DNA of 64,000 nucleotides from Phascolarctos cinereus. Taxonomy: Eukaryota > Chordata > Mammalia > Diprotodontia > Phascolarctidae. A program made the translations under genes and the position numbers. The stretch lies in assembly GCF_002099425.1 (NCBI RefSeq), contig NW_018344164.1, forward strand, positions 4,814,001 through 4,878,000. Direction: 5' to 3'. The notes below the pieces were generated by a model. That model was given only the letters and a program-made list of their open reading frames with translations, ran no database searches and was not told where the DNA came from. This document shows positions 45,201-53,639 of this stretch, piece by piece (the stretch's first letter is position 1; each line of letters starts with the position of its first letter).

Positions 45201-45392
45201 GAACCTGAAGGGCTCATCTTCTGGAGTCATATATTTTGTCATTTAAACTGTCCATGTGGTTTTCTTGGAAAAGATGGAGTGGTTTGCCATTTTCTTCTCC
45301 AGTGGATCACTTTTTGTCAGAACTCTTTACTATAACCTATTCATCTTGAGTAACCCTGCACAATATAGCTCATAGTTTCCCTGAGCTACACA
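42277..45392 (-). mobile_element. BovB-clade RTE LINE, nearly full length
   Basis: The plus strand follows antisense ruminant BovB from end to end. The 3' terminus is at 42277 ('gttcagttatgcctgactcc' with 'tcatgacccc'). RT C-terminal region: 'ttgttggcaaggtgatatct', 'ctcatggctgcaatcaccac'. RT core: 'gtggtatcatctacatattt', 'gtgatccacatagtcaaaga'. Linker: 'tctctaattttcttgaaaag'. Endonuclease: 'ctggtcttcttttaactgac', 'tattccatttcttctaggga'. The 5' region ends near 45392. About 3.1 kb is present, close to the family's usual 3.2 kb. The single ORF is broken by many stops and frameshifts. Confidence 0.9.
42625..45000 (-). pseudogene. BovB-like endonuclease/reverse transcriptase, broken
   Basis: These are remains of the single RTE polyprotein, an apurinic-type endonuclease followed by a reverse transcriptase. 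Endonuclease pieces near 45000-44700 read 'FNSGDHYIHHCGQESL' and 'LKNDRILVQIQG'. The middle (44127-43861) reads 'LNAEFQRIARRNKKIFLNEV' and 'RDLFKKIRDIKGTFHA'. The RT core (43117-42926) has 'DLKYVDDTTLMTE', with the catalytic box as Y-V-DD in place of BovB Y-A-DD. The C-terminal part (42876-42625) has 'FVFLGSKINAGGDCSHEIKK' and 'LFGCESWT'. A run of A's in the latter has shifted Phe codons ('LFFFFPVALFGC'). It is not functional. Confidence 0.85.
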
Positions 45393-45394
45393 AT

Positions 45395-45495
45395 CTATTT
45401 ATCTATCTACCTGTCTATCTATACACACATGTGTGTATGTATGTATGTATATGTGCATATGCATATGTATATACAAATATATACACATACTCCCA

Positions 45496-45584
<89 letters not shown>

Positions 45585-45600
45585 CAAACACACATACATA
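45395..45600 (+). repeat. (TATC)/(TG)/(TA)n compound microsatellite
   Basis: TATC units, then TGTA, then a TA run of about 40 units at 45501-45580. It abuts the 5' end of the BovB-like element, so that element is bracketed by microsatellites on both sides. Confidence 0.92.
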
Positions 45601-45764
45601 CAACATGCTATTCAATATCATAGAATCTAAATTCTAATCTAGATCCTCAATTTTACAGAAAACGACACTGAAGTCCAAGGAATAATTATAACTTCCTTGG
45701 TATTACACAGATAATAAGTAATAAAGTTGAGATGCCCCATAATGCCTCCAACTAGAATTAGCTA

Positions 45765-45830
45765 GAGCTTCTTCAAGTCCCTGGCACACTGTAGGCACTT
45801 AATACATGCTCCTTGACTTGTTCAGAATCT
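45765..45830 (+). repeat. L2 3' tip
   Basis: 'gtccctggcacactgtaggc' with 'acttaatacatgctccttga' is the L2 terminal region. Confidence 0.6.
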
Positions 45831-45834
45831 CAGA

Positions 45835-45960
45835 AGTTAACAACTGTTAAAGGAACCTTTGCCACTATCTGGCCCAACCCAGATATCAAAGAAATCCCTT
45901 CTGTAGCATATACAGCTAGTAGAATCCTAACCTCTCTCAAAGGGGATCATTGAATATAAC
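45835..45960 (-). repeat. CR1/L3 3' tip (reverse)
   Basis: 'gaacctttgccactatctgg' with 'cccaacccagatatc' and 'gaaatcccttctgtagcata' matches antisense L3 ('ggtcatctagtccaacccc', 'gaatcccttctacaacat'). Confidence 0.6.
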
Positions 45961-45964
45961 TAAA

Positions 45965-46580
45965 TGATAAATCTATGATAGGAGGGAGCATAAGTAAAAT
46001 CTCCATATTCTTCGGAAAGAAAAGTCTGAGGGGCAATAAAGTGAAGAGAATTTTTTTTCTCATTTGCTATTAGACAATCTCTGCAAAGCATGACTAGCAA
46101 GTTCCCGGAAAGCAAGGACACAAGGACTCTGAGCAGAACAAGATTAATAAGGAATTTCTAGTGCCAAAGAGATCTGTTATAGTACTGCAACCTATCCCTC
46201 CATCCTCCATGCATGAGTAATTTACTTAAATCCATCACACTTGATAGGGATAAGAACACTGATGGCTTTGATAGATGGAAGTGGTTGGAGGATTGGATAA
46301 AAGCCTTATTCAAGGGCATGGGATGCCAACACATCTGGAGACTCAGAAATAGAGGTGGGCTAGAACTCAAGGGAAAAATTATGATTGGAGTTAAAAATTA
46401 GGGGAGGCATCGGCAGAGATGTGATGATTGAAGCCATGAGATAGTGGTTACTCTTTGAAGGATTAAAAATGAATTCCTATTTTTTTTTCCGAGTCTACTA
46501 AATAACTTTCTCCAATTTCCTTTCATAATCATCATGTGCAAACAAGGATGACTCTTACTGTTAAGGGATACATGGATATG
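45965..46580. other. No gene recognised; unique DNA
   Basis: Nothing that I can support. Confidence 0.35.
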
Positions 46581-46584
46581 TCAA

Positions 46585-46670
46585 TAAATCAACAAAGCAA
46601 ACTATTTATTAAGTTCCTACTATGTGCTAATTAGTGCAGATAGAAATAAAGTTTCCCTGTGTTCAATTGA
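46585..46670 (-). repeat. L2 3' tip (reverse)
   Basis: 'caaactatttattaagttcc' with 'tactatgtgctaattagtgc' is the reverse L2/MIR tail. Confidence 0.55.
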
Positions 46671-46724
46671 AATTTAATTAGAATTTATGAAAGCCAGAGA
46701 CATTATAGAGAAGTAACTCCATTC

Positions 46725-46900
46725 CTAGAATAATAACTAGCACATAGTAGGTGCTTGAGAAATGCTTATTGATTGAGTAGATAAAATGCTAGACTTGGAG
46801 TCAGGAGGACCCAGATCAGTTCCTCTCTCTGACACAAAGTAGGTGATCAGAGGGAAAGTCTCTTAACCATTCTCCCTTCAGGCATGTATCTAAGACTAAT
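46725..46900 (+). repeat. L2/MIR tip followed by SINE fragment
   Basis: 'aactagcacatagtaggtgc' with 'ttgagaaatgcttattgatt' is an L2/MIR end. 'gtagataaaatgctagactt' with 'ggagtcaggaggacc' then starts a diverged marsupial SINE body. Confidence 0.6.
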
Positions 46901-47079
46901 ATTTATACACTATTTGCAATCTGCATAGGCAGAAAGAGTTCCTAACCCCATGAAGTGACTGATGCTTAACATACTCATATATATCAGAGCCAGGTATTTC
47001 CCTTCAAGGAATATTGCATGCAATTCTGTTGTTTAATCTTTGAATGTTTTTGGCACAAAGCTGAAAAATGTTGAATGGA

Positions 47080-47215
47080 CGAATGGGAAAAAAAGTATTT
47101 ATTAAGTACTTGCTATGTGCAAAATGCTAAAAACATCAAGAAGTAAAACAGCCCCTGCTCTCAAGGAGCTCATATTTTAAATGGTATCAGGCTGGAGGAG
47201 ACCACATAGTAAACT
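47080..47215 (-). repeat. L2 3' end (reverse)
   Basis: 'aaaagtatttattaagtact' with 'tgctatgtgcaaaatgct' and 'cagcccctgctctcaaggag' with 'ctcatatttta' is the reverse of the L2 end including the 'gagggcaggggctg' region. Confidence 0.7.
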
Positions 47216-47219
47216 GAAT

Positions 47220-47940
47220 TGTGAAGACTGAGTTGCTCAGGCACCTGAAAACCCAAGTCTCTATTCATGATGCCTTGGCCACTGATTTCTCAGAAGTGGG
47301 ATGGTAGAAAACAATAACCTTTAAAAGGCCAGCCAAATAAATCCATTTCAATAATTCCTCATGGTATTGCTCTCTTAGAAATGGAAACTAAAGGACAGAA
47401 CTCAAACTTCAATTCTCTCAAAATTTCTCATGTTTAAGTTTTCTCAGCTCCTGCCCAGTACCTCAGGAAGATATATTATTAAATTCACACCAGACATTCT
47501 GACCTTGCTTAGCTTGAGAATTTGGATGAGTATCAAATTCTTTTCGTTTTTGCGGTATTCCTGATAAATTACAAGTTTTTTTAAAAAGAAAAGTAATAAT
47601 GGAGTTTGTGGAGTTAATCTAATCTCTTCACCCAGAGATTCACTCTGTTGTCAAGAGTATGCACTGAAGGATCAGCCAGCCATGCTTGGACAACAACCTG
47701 TTAAATAGAATCTTTTCTGGAAAAAAATATAACTGACCCGTTGAGGCACAAAACTCAGGAAGATCTGGGTATGGATCCAGGCTTTGGAAGCCAGAAAACT
47801 AATCCCATCCCAGATCCATTGAGGTTTCTCCTTTTAGACTTAGTCCAAACCAACCAGCAGAGGATTATGATTCACTTAAGCAAGTTTTCCCAAAATCTCA
47901 AATCCATGTCTTACTTAGCTCATTCCCATTTTTTTTCCCT
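47220..47940. other. No gene recognised; unique DNA
   Basis: I see no repeat or coding frame that I can support. Confidence 0.35.
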
Positions 47941-47949
47941 TTTCTCAAA

Positions 47950-48085
47950 GAGCATATGCTTGTAATGGAAAGAATGTTAGACCTGGATTAAGAAGATGCC
48001 TGAGGTTGACTCATTCCTCTGATATTTATCAACTGTGTACCCATGGGCAAATCATTTCACCTTACTTTATTCATCTGTAAATTGT
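47950..48085 (+). repeat. Marsupial SINE, diverged
   Basis: 'ttgtaatggaaagaatgtta' with 'gacctggattaagaagatgc', 'caactgtgtacccatgggca' and 'ttattcatctgtaaattg' give head, body and core. Confidence 0.65.
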
Positions 48086-48584
48086 AGGTGTGAGGAATAT
48101 GTCTTTTGGGGAAAATCTTTCTTAAAGAACTGTCTGACCCAAGGCAATTCCCTGTTGGTTTCATTCTCTATAGCTCTTGGGTTGGTTAGATGGCGCATGT
48201 GATTTCAGATAAGGATTGGAGCTTGAAGGTAAAGGATAGGAATTGAGTAATAGTGGCAAAGGGGTATTACCCAAGTGCTTCCATTCTTGGCCACTTTTGT
48301 CCTTCAATCTTAAGCACCATCCTGTGCGTGGTCATCTCCAGGGCAGTAGAGCCCTTTTCAGGATGAAGTTGCAAGAATAAGATACTTAGACCCAGTCTTT
48401 TGCCTCTGGTCATATTGAATTCTGACTAATATGGGCTATTCTGTCAATGAAGTCAACTGGAAATTGCTTTAGGCCTGGAAGTCCCTATTGAAACAATATT
48501 TATTGACATACTCACTATAGGATTTTTCACACCACTAATCCCTACTTCAAAAGACCATTTTGAGTCCCACTTTAGGACTCAAAA

Positions 48585-48725
48585 TATATATACACATACA
48601 CATATATGTATATACACACACACACATATGTGTGTGTATGTGTATATGTATATATATGTATGTATGTATGTATATTATGTATGTATGTATGTATGTATGT
48701 GTATGTATGTATGTATGTATATTTG
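48585..48725 (+). repeat. (TATG)n/(CACA)n microsatellite
   Basis: Mixed CATA, CACA, TATG and pure GTAT units. Frames across it are artefacts. Confidence 0.92.
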
Positions 48726-48879
48726 GGAGAATTTTGGGAGAATAAACTTGGTTGGGCCAATATACATGAAGCCTTTATTACTACTGGCCTTTCCAGAAAG
48801 GGACACTGGTAATGTGGGCCAGTCTTCTATGTAGGCCTATGCATAGAAGACAGTATATTACACTCAAAAAAAACTGGCC

Positions 48880-49060
48880 TTTCCATCAGAAGTCCTGAGT
48901 TCAGATACTATCTACCTCCATTTTTTCGTAATATGGTGAATCTTTGGCAAGTCACATAATAAACCCTGTGAGGCTCTATTCTACATCTGTAAAATGAGGA
49001 GGTTAGACCCATAACTTCCAAGGTCCTTTCCAACACTATGTGTATGTCCCCATGATGCCA
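48880..49060 (+). repeat. MIR-like CORE-SINE
   Basis: 'catcagaagtcctgagttca' with 'tttggcaagtcacataataa', 'ctacatctgtaaaatgagga' with 'ggttagaccca' and 'aggtcctttccaacactatg' give body, core and tail. Confidence 0.75.
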
Positions 49061-49423
49061 CATAATGAAAAGCCCTTCAAAAACCTTGGTATACATAAAA
49101 TAAAGACAGAATTATTAAATTGGAGAAGTGGAAGGGGCCACTATAGCCATTTAGTATAACTCATACATAAAAGCTCTTACATAAAAAGCATTTCCACTAT
49201 ACAATGGCTAAAAAGTGGTCATCCAGTCTCTGCTTAATGATCTTCAAGAAATAGAAAACTGATATCTTTTGAGGCAGCGTATTCCACTAAGGTACAATCC
49301 TTATTAGCAAGATTCCTCTGACTTTAAGGCTAATTTGGCCTCTTTGCAACTCTCTCCCATTACTCCTTCTTGGACCCTCTGACACCAAAGAGAGCAGGTC
49401 TTTTCCCTACTGTCTTGTCCACA

Positions 49424-49435
49424 CTTTAAATTCTT
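49424..49435. repeat. Target-site duplication of HAL1, left copy
   Basis: CTTTAAATTCTT is repeated exactly at 52408-52419. The repeat extends outward to 17 bases with one mismatch, although part of that extension overlaps the element's C-rich 5' edge. Confidence 0.88.
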
Positions 49436-50274
49436 AAATATAAATGTATTTATATGTAGTTTTCAACATTCATTTCCACAAGTTTTTGAGTTTCAAATTT
49501 TCACCCCATCTCACCCTTCCCCCACCCCAAGATGGCATGCATTCTGAATATCCCTTCCCCTAGTCTGTCCTCTTTTCCTTCTCTCTCCCCTTCTCTTATC
49601 CCCTTCCCCTTCTATTTTCCTGTAGGGCAAGGTAGACTTCTGTGCCCCATTTTCTGTATTTCTTATTTCCTGATAGCATGTGAAAACTTTTTTTTAAACA
49701 TATGTTTTTAAAACTTTAGGTTTCAAATTTTCTCTCTTCCTCCCTCCCCACCCACCCTCATTGAAAAGGCAAGCAACTCAATATAGGTTGTACATGTGCA
49801 GTTATGCAAAACACTTCCTTAGTAGATATGTTGTTAAAAACTAACTCTATTTCCCTTAATTCTATTCTGCCCTTCTATTTATTCTATTCTTTCTTTTGAC
49901 CCTGTTCCTCCTCAGAAGTATTTACTTCTGATTACACCCTTTTCCAATCTGCCCTCCTCTCTATCATCCCCTGCTCTCTTGTCCCCTTCTCCCCTACTTT
50001 CTTGTAGGGTAAGACAAACTTCCATACCCAATTGAATGTGTATGTTATTCCTTCCTTAAGCCAAATCCTATGAGAATAAGATTTACTCATTCCCTCTCAC
50101 CTTCCCCTGCTTCCCCTCCACTGTAAGAGACTTTTCTTCTGTTTTTCTTGTGAGATAATTTACCCCATTCTACCCTTCCCTTTCTTCTTCTCCAGTATAA
50201 TCCTCCCTCATCCCTTAATTTTATTCTCCAGATATGGCCCCTTGATTTTTCAATCTTCAATTCACCCTGTGCCT

Positions 50275-50294
50275 TCTATCTATCTATCTATCTG

Positions 50295-50338
<44 letters not shown>

Positions 50339-50339
50339 C
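50275..50339 (+). repeat. (TATC)n microsatellite in HAL1 3' UTR
   Basis: TATC run with one TGTC interruption, at the same element position as in the two other HAL1 copies. Confidence 0.95.
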
Positions 50340-50477
50340 ATAAATATATTTTTTTTCCTCCAACTACCCTAATACTGACAAAGGTCTCATGAGTTACAAA
50401 TATCATCTTTCCATGCAGGAATGAAAACAGTTCAATCTTAATAAGTCTCTTATGATTTCTCTTTCCTGTTTACCTCT

Positions 50478-51569
50478 TCATGTTCCACTTGAGTCCTGTA
50501 TTTGAAAGTCAAATTTTCTATTCAGCTCTGGTCTTTTCATCAGGAATGCTTGAAAGTCCTCTATTTCACTGAATGACCATTTTTTCCCCTGAAGGATTAT
50601 ACTCAGTTTTGCTGGGTAGGTGATTCTTGGTTGTAATCCTATCTCCTTTGCCCTCCAGAATATTATATTCCATGCCCTGTGGTCCTTTAATGTAGAAGCT
50701 GCTAAATCTTGTGTTATCCTGATTGTGTTTCCACAGTACTTGAATTGTTTCCTTCTGGCAGCTTGTAATATTTTCTCCTTGACCTGGGAACTCTGGAATT
50801 TGGCTATATTCCTAGGAGTTTTCCTTTGGGGATCTCTTTCAGGAGGAGATCTGTGGATTCTTTCAATTTCTATTTTGCCCTCTGGTTCTAATATATCAGG
50901 GCAGTTTTCCTTGATAATTTCTTGAAAGATGATGTCTAGGCTCTTTTTTTGATCATGGCTTTCAGATAGTCCAATAATTTTTAAATTCTCTCTCCTGGAT
51001 CTATTTTCCAGGTCAGTTGTTTTTCCAATGAGATATTTCACATTGTTTTCTAATTTTTCATTCTTTTGGATTTGTTTTACAGTGTCTTGATTTCTCATAA
51101 AGTCACTATCTTCCAATTGCTCTATTCTAATTTTTAAGGAAGTATTTTCTTCAGTAGTCTTTTGGACTTCCTTTTCCATTTGGCCAATTTTTCTTTTTAG
51201 GGCATTTTTCTCCTCATTGGCTTTTTGGACCTCTTTTGCCATTTGGGTTAGGCTATTTTTTAAGGTGTTAATTTCTTCAGTATTTTTTTGGGTCTCCTTT
51301 AGCAAGCTGTTGACTTGTTTTTCATGATTTTCTTGCATCACTCTCATTTCTCTTTCCAGTTTTTCCTCTGCTTCCCTTACTTGCTTCTCAAAATCCCTTT
51401 TGAGCTCTTCCAAGGCCTGGGACTGATTCATATTTTTCTTGGAGGCTTTGGATGTAGGAGCTTTGACTTTGTTGTCTTCTTCTGGTTGTATATTTTGATC
51501 TTCTTTGTCACCAAAGTAAGATAATATAGTCTGACTCTTTTTGCACTGCTTGCTCATGATCCTGGCCAA
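50478..51569 (-). CDS. HAL1 ORF1 protein (L1 ORF1p-like RNA chaperone), intact
   Basis: This is a 363-residue open frame, close to the 338 residues of human L1 ORF1p. The family forms trimers through a coiled coil and coats element RNA in cytoplasmic particles. Residues 1-50 are polar and probably disordered. Residues 50-180 form a long charged coiled coil. Residues 187-280 are the RRM-like domain with 'LENRSRRENLKIIGL' (human 'LENRSRRSNIRIIGV'). Residues 281-350 are the C-terminal domain with 'QPRITYPAKLSIILQGK' (human 'QPRISYPAKLSFISEGE'). The start was chosen at MARIMSKQ because the broken copy at 17109 begins alike. A second Met (MSKQ) lies four codons further. There is no stop or frameshift. 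No ORF2 follows. It is a transposon gene, not a host gene; expression is unknown. Confidence 0.92.
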   Translation of the reverse strand: MARIMSKQCKKSQTILSYFGDKEDQNIQPEEDNKVKAPTSKASKKNMNQSQALEELKRDFEKQVREAEEKLEREMRVMQENHEKQVNSLLKETQKNTEEINTLKNSLTQMAKEVQKANEEKNALKRKIGQMEKEVQKTTEENTSLKIRIEQLEDSDFMRNQDTVKQIQKNEKLENNVKYLIGKTTDLENRSRRENLKIIGLSESHDQKKSLDIIFQEIIKENCPDILEPEGKIEIERIHRSPPERDPQRKTPRNIAKFQSSQVKEKILQAARRKQFKYCGNTIRITQDLAASTLKDHRAWNIIFWRAKEIGLQPRITYPAKLSIILQGKKWSFSEIEDFQAFLMKRPELNRKFDFQIQDSSGT

Positions 51570-52407
51570 TTACTTGAGTTTTAAACTCTTTGTTAAGGTA
51601 AGAGTCTGCTTCCAATGTGGAGAATGTACTGTCCCAAGCTTCAGGGGTTTGTACAGCTGTTTTCAGAGATACTTGTAGGGACCTGTAAATTTTCAGTTCT
51701 TGCAAGGTGGTATCATAAGGGGAGAGGTGTTTACTCCTTTCCCGGCCTGTGACCACAAGTACTCCTTTCTGTCCTGTAACTGTGAGGAGGGGTTTCTCTC
51801 CACATCCACTACAAGCTCCACCATGCCAGCATTCCTTCTCACCCCAGCACTGCCACCCAGAACTGTGACCCAGTTCCACACACAGGCAAAGCAAGAGATT
51901 CCTGCCTCAGCACTGGCAAAGAGATCCCTGCAATCCCTCTCTGATCAGCCACTGGATTCCCCCTCAGTCTGTGGGCCTGAAGCTCAGGAAGCAGCTGCCC
52001 CCCCCCCCACCAGGCTCTTGGGGAATGAAGCTGAAACCCTGCCTTCTTTTCTCAGCACCTACAGAAACAGACTTCCCACTGACCTTCTAAGTTGTCTTTG
52101 GCATTGGTGGGTTGAGGAGTCTGGAAAACTCCAAAGCTGCCTGTGATTCACTCCTCTGAGGCCTGCTCCAAGTTCGCTGTGGCCTGCGCTCCCAAGCTGC
52201 GCTTCACTCCCAGCCCGGCACGATACACCTCTCTGATCAATCATCCAGGTTGTCTTGGGCTGGAAATTTGTTTCACTCTGTCTTTTTGTGGGTTCTGCTG
52301 CTTCAGAATTTGTTTAGAGACATTTTTTATGAGTATTTGGAGGGGTTTGGGGGAGAGTTTAAGCAAGTCACTGTTTTCACTCTGCCATCTTGGCTCCACC
52401 CCCCACC
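51570..52407 (-). promoter_or_regulatory. HAL1 5' UTR / internal promoter region with YY1-like site
   Basis: This 838-base leader lies upstream of ORF1. On the minus strand it starts with 'GGTGGAGCCAAGATGGCAGA' (about 52402-52383). AAGATGGC is the YY1 core that human L1 carries at nearly the same position in 'GGAGCCAAGATGGC'. In L1 the promoter lies within the 5' UTR and YY1 positions the start. The leader also has GC-rich blocks near 51790-52220 and a C-run at 51998-52008. The promoter role is inferred by family. Confidence 0.6.
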
Positions 52408-52419
52408 CTTTAAATTCTT
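52408..52419. repeat. Target-site duplication of HAL1, right copy
   Basis: CTTTAAATTCTT, identical to 49424-49435. It marks the 5' boundary of the insertion, and CR1/L3 sequence resumes here. Confidence 0.88.
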
Positions 52420-52450
52420 GAACCCACCTGTCTTGCTTTCTACCCCATCA

Positions 52451-52456
52451 ATCTCT

Positions 52457-52532
<76 letters not shown>
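52451..52532 (+). repeat. (CT)n(CA)n compound microsatellite
   Basis: Two CT runs around a CCTCTC break, then CATACACA to a pure CA run. It lies within the CR1/L3 where the consensus is pyrimidine-rich ('tctcttctccagg'). Confidence 0.95.
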
Positions 52533-52534
<2 letters not shown>

Positions 52535-52990
52535 AAGCTTCTCTCTTACAGGTTAAGAATACCCAGTTTGTACCACCCTTCCTCATATGACATTGACTCA
52601 AGGGCTTGAGCCCCCTCACCATCCTGGCTGTTTTCCTCTAGACTTGCTCTAGTTCATTAATGTAATTCTCACAAAACAGTGTTCAGAACCAAATACAATA
52701 CTCCAGCTGGGGTCCAGTAAAGGAGGACTATATTGGGACTATAACATCCTTGTTCCTGGAAGCTATGCTTCCAAATGAAGCCCAAGATTGTATTAGGCAT
52801 GGTTTTACTGCCTTATCATACTTGCTAACTCAATTTGGACTTGTACGTCCCAAAGATCTTTTACATAAAAAACTGTGACACAAACCTGCCTCCATTCTTT
52901 GTTCTTGAAACTGATTGTTTTGTACCCAAATATGAGATTATTTTTAAACTTTTGAATTTCAAATAACAAGAGCAATAATAATAATAGCTA

Positions 52991-53026
52991 GCACACACAC
53001 ATACATACATATGTGTGTGTATGTGT

Positions 53027-53081
<55 letters not shown>

Positions 53082-53088
53082 TAGATAT
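52991..53088 (+). repeat. (CA)/(TG)/(GATA)n compound microsatellite
   Basis: CACACA, CATACATA, GTGTGT and then about 14 GATA units. It separates the CR1/L3 from the reverse SINE that follows. Confidence 0.93.
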
Positions 53089-53089
53089 C

Positions 53090-53287
53090 CATAGCACTTT
53101 AAGGTCATTACAACACTATGAGGCAGGTGCTATATTATCCCAATTTTTTAGATAATGAAAGTGAATCTAAGAAAATTTAAGTGACTTGTTCAGGGTCATA
53201 CAGCTAGAAATTGTCTGTTGTGAGATTTGAACTGTGTTTTTCTGGCCCCCAAAGTCCCACTCTATCCACTGCACCACTCAGCTCCTT
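53090..53287 (-). repeat. CORE-SINE, nearly full length (reverse)
   Basis: 'catagcactttaaggtcatt' with 'atgaggcaggtgctatatta', 'aagtgacttgttcagggtca' with 'tacagctag', 'gagatttgaactgtgttttt', and 'ctctatccactgcaccactc' ending 'agctcc', the reverse of the tRNA-like head. Confidence 0.78.
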
Positions 53288-53639
53288 AGATTTAGGCTGG
53301 TGATCTATGCTCTCATGATCTATCTATTTATTGACTCTGCCATGTTTTGTTTTAGCTCTCTGTCTTATCTTTGTGTCATCTGCAAATATAATGAAATATA
53401 TGTCTTTGTCCATGTCACCGATAAAAACATCAAATAGCACTGGGCCCAGCACAGATCCGAGGCTTACTATGTTGTAGACTCTTTGCTCCATCGGTTTTGA
53501 ACCATTAATGACAGCTCTTTGAGTAGGCCATCAAATCAGTTTTGAATCCATTGAATCACATTATTATCTAACACTTATATTTCCATATTATCCACAAGAA
53601 TAGGGAATCTTCATCTTTATTTCTTTCCTGGATAATAAT

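Larger units (their letters stand above)
49436..52407 (-). mobile_element. HAL1 (half-L1) retroposon, full length with intact ORF1
   Basis: This is a complete 2.97 kb insertion. It has a 5' untranslated region (51570-52407), an uninterrupted ORF1 (50478-51569) and a 3' untranslated region (49436-50477) with a TATC run. The exact 12-bp duplication CTTTAAATTCTT flanks it. No ORF2 endonuclease/reverse-transcriptase sequence is present, yet both termini are complete, so this is a real half-L1 and not a deleted L1 copy. The last ~60 bases before its 3' end ('aatgttgaaaac' and 'tttgaaactcaaa' on the minus strand) are shared with the L1s at 24490-26047. L1 enzymes would therefore have copied it. Confidence 0.92.
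49105..53625 (-). mobile_element. CR1/L3 LINE, 3' part, split by a HAL1
   Basis: Antisense L3/CR1 runs from its 3' end at 49105 to 49435, resumes at 52408 and continues to about 53625. Left part: 'ggaaggggccactatagcca', 'gtggtcatccagtctctgct', 'gaggcagcgtattccact'. Right part: 'ttaagaatacccagtttgta', 'atactccagctggggtccag', 'gaagcccaagattgtattag', 'tctgcaaatataatgaa', 'catcaaatagcactgggccc'. A CT/CA microsatellite and a SINE with a GATA run are further interruptions. Confidence 0.8.

Noticed and set aside
51508-51894. A 128-codon minus-strand frame in the HAL1 leader overlapping the ORF1 start, a possible leader protein.
   Set aside because: The other HAL1 copy does not keep it, the composition is low-complexity and Cys/Trp-rich, and no family resembles it.
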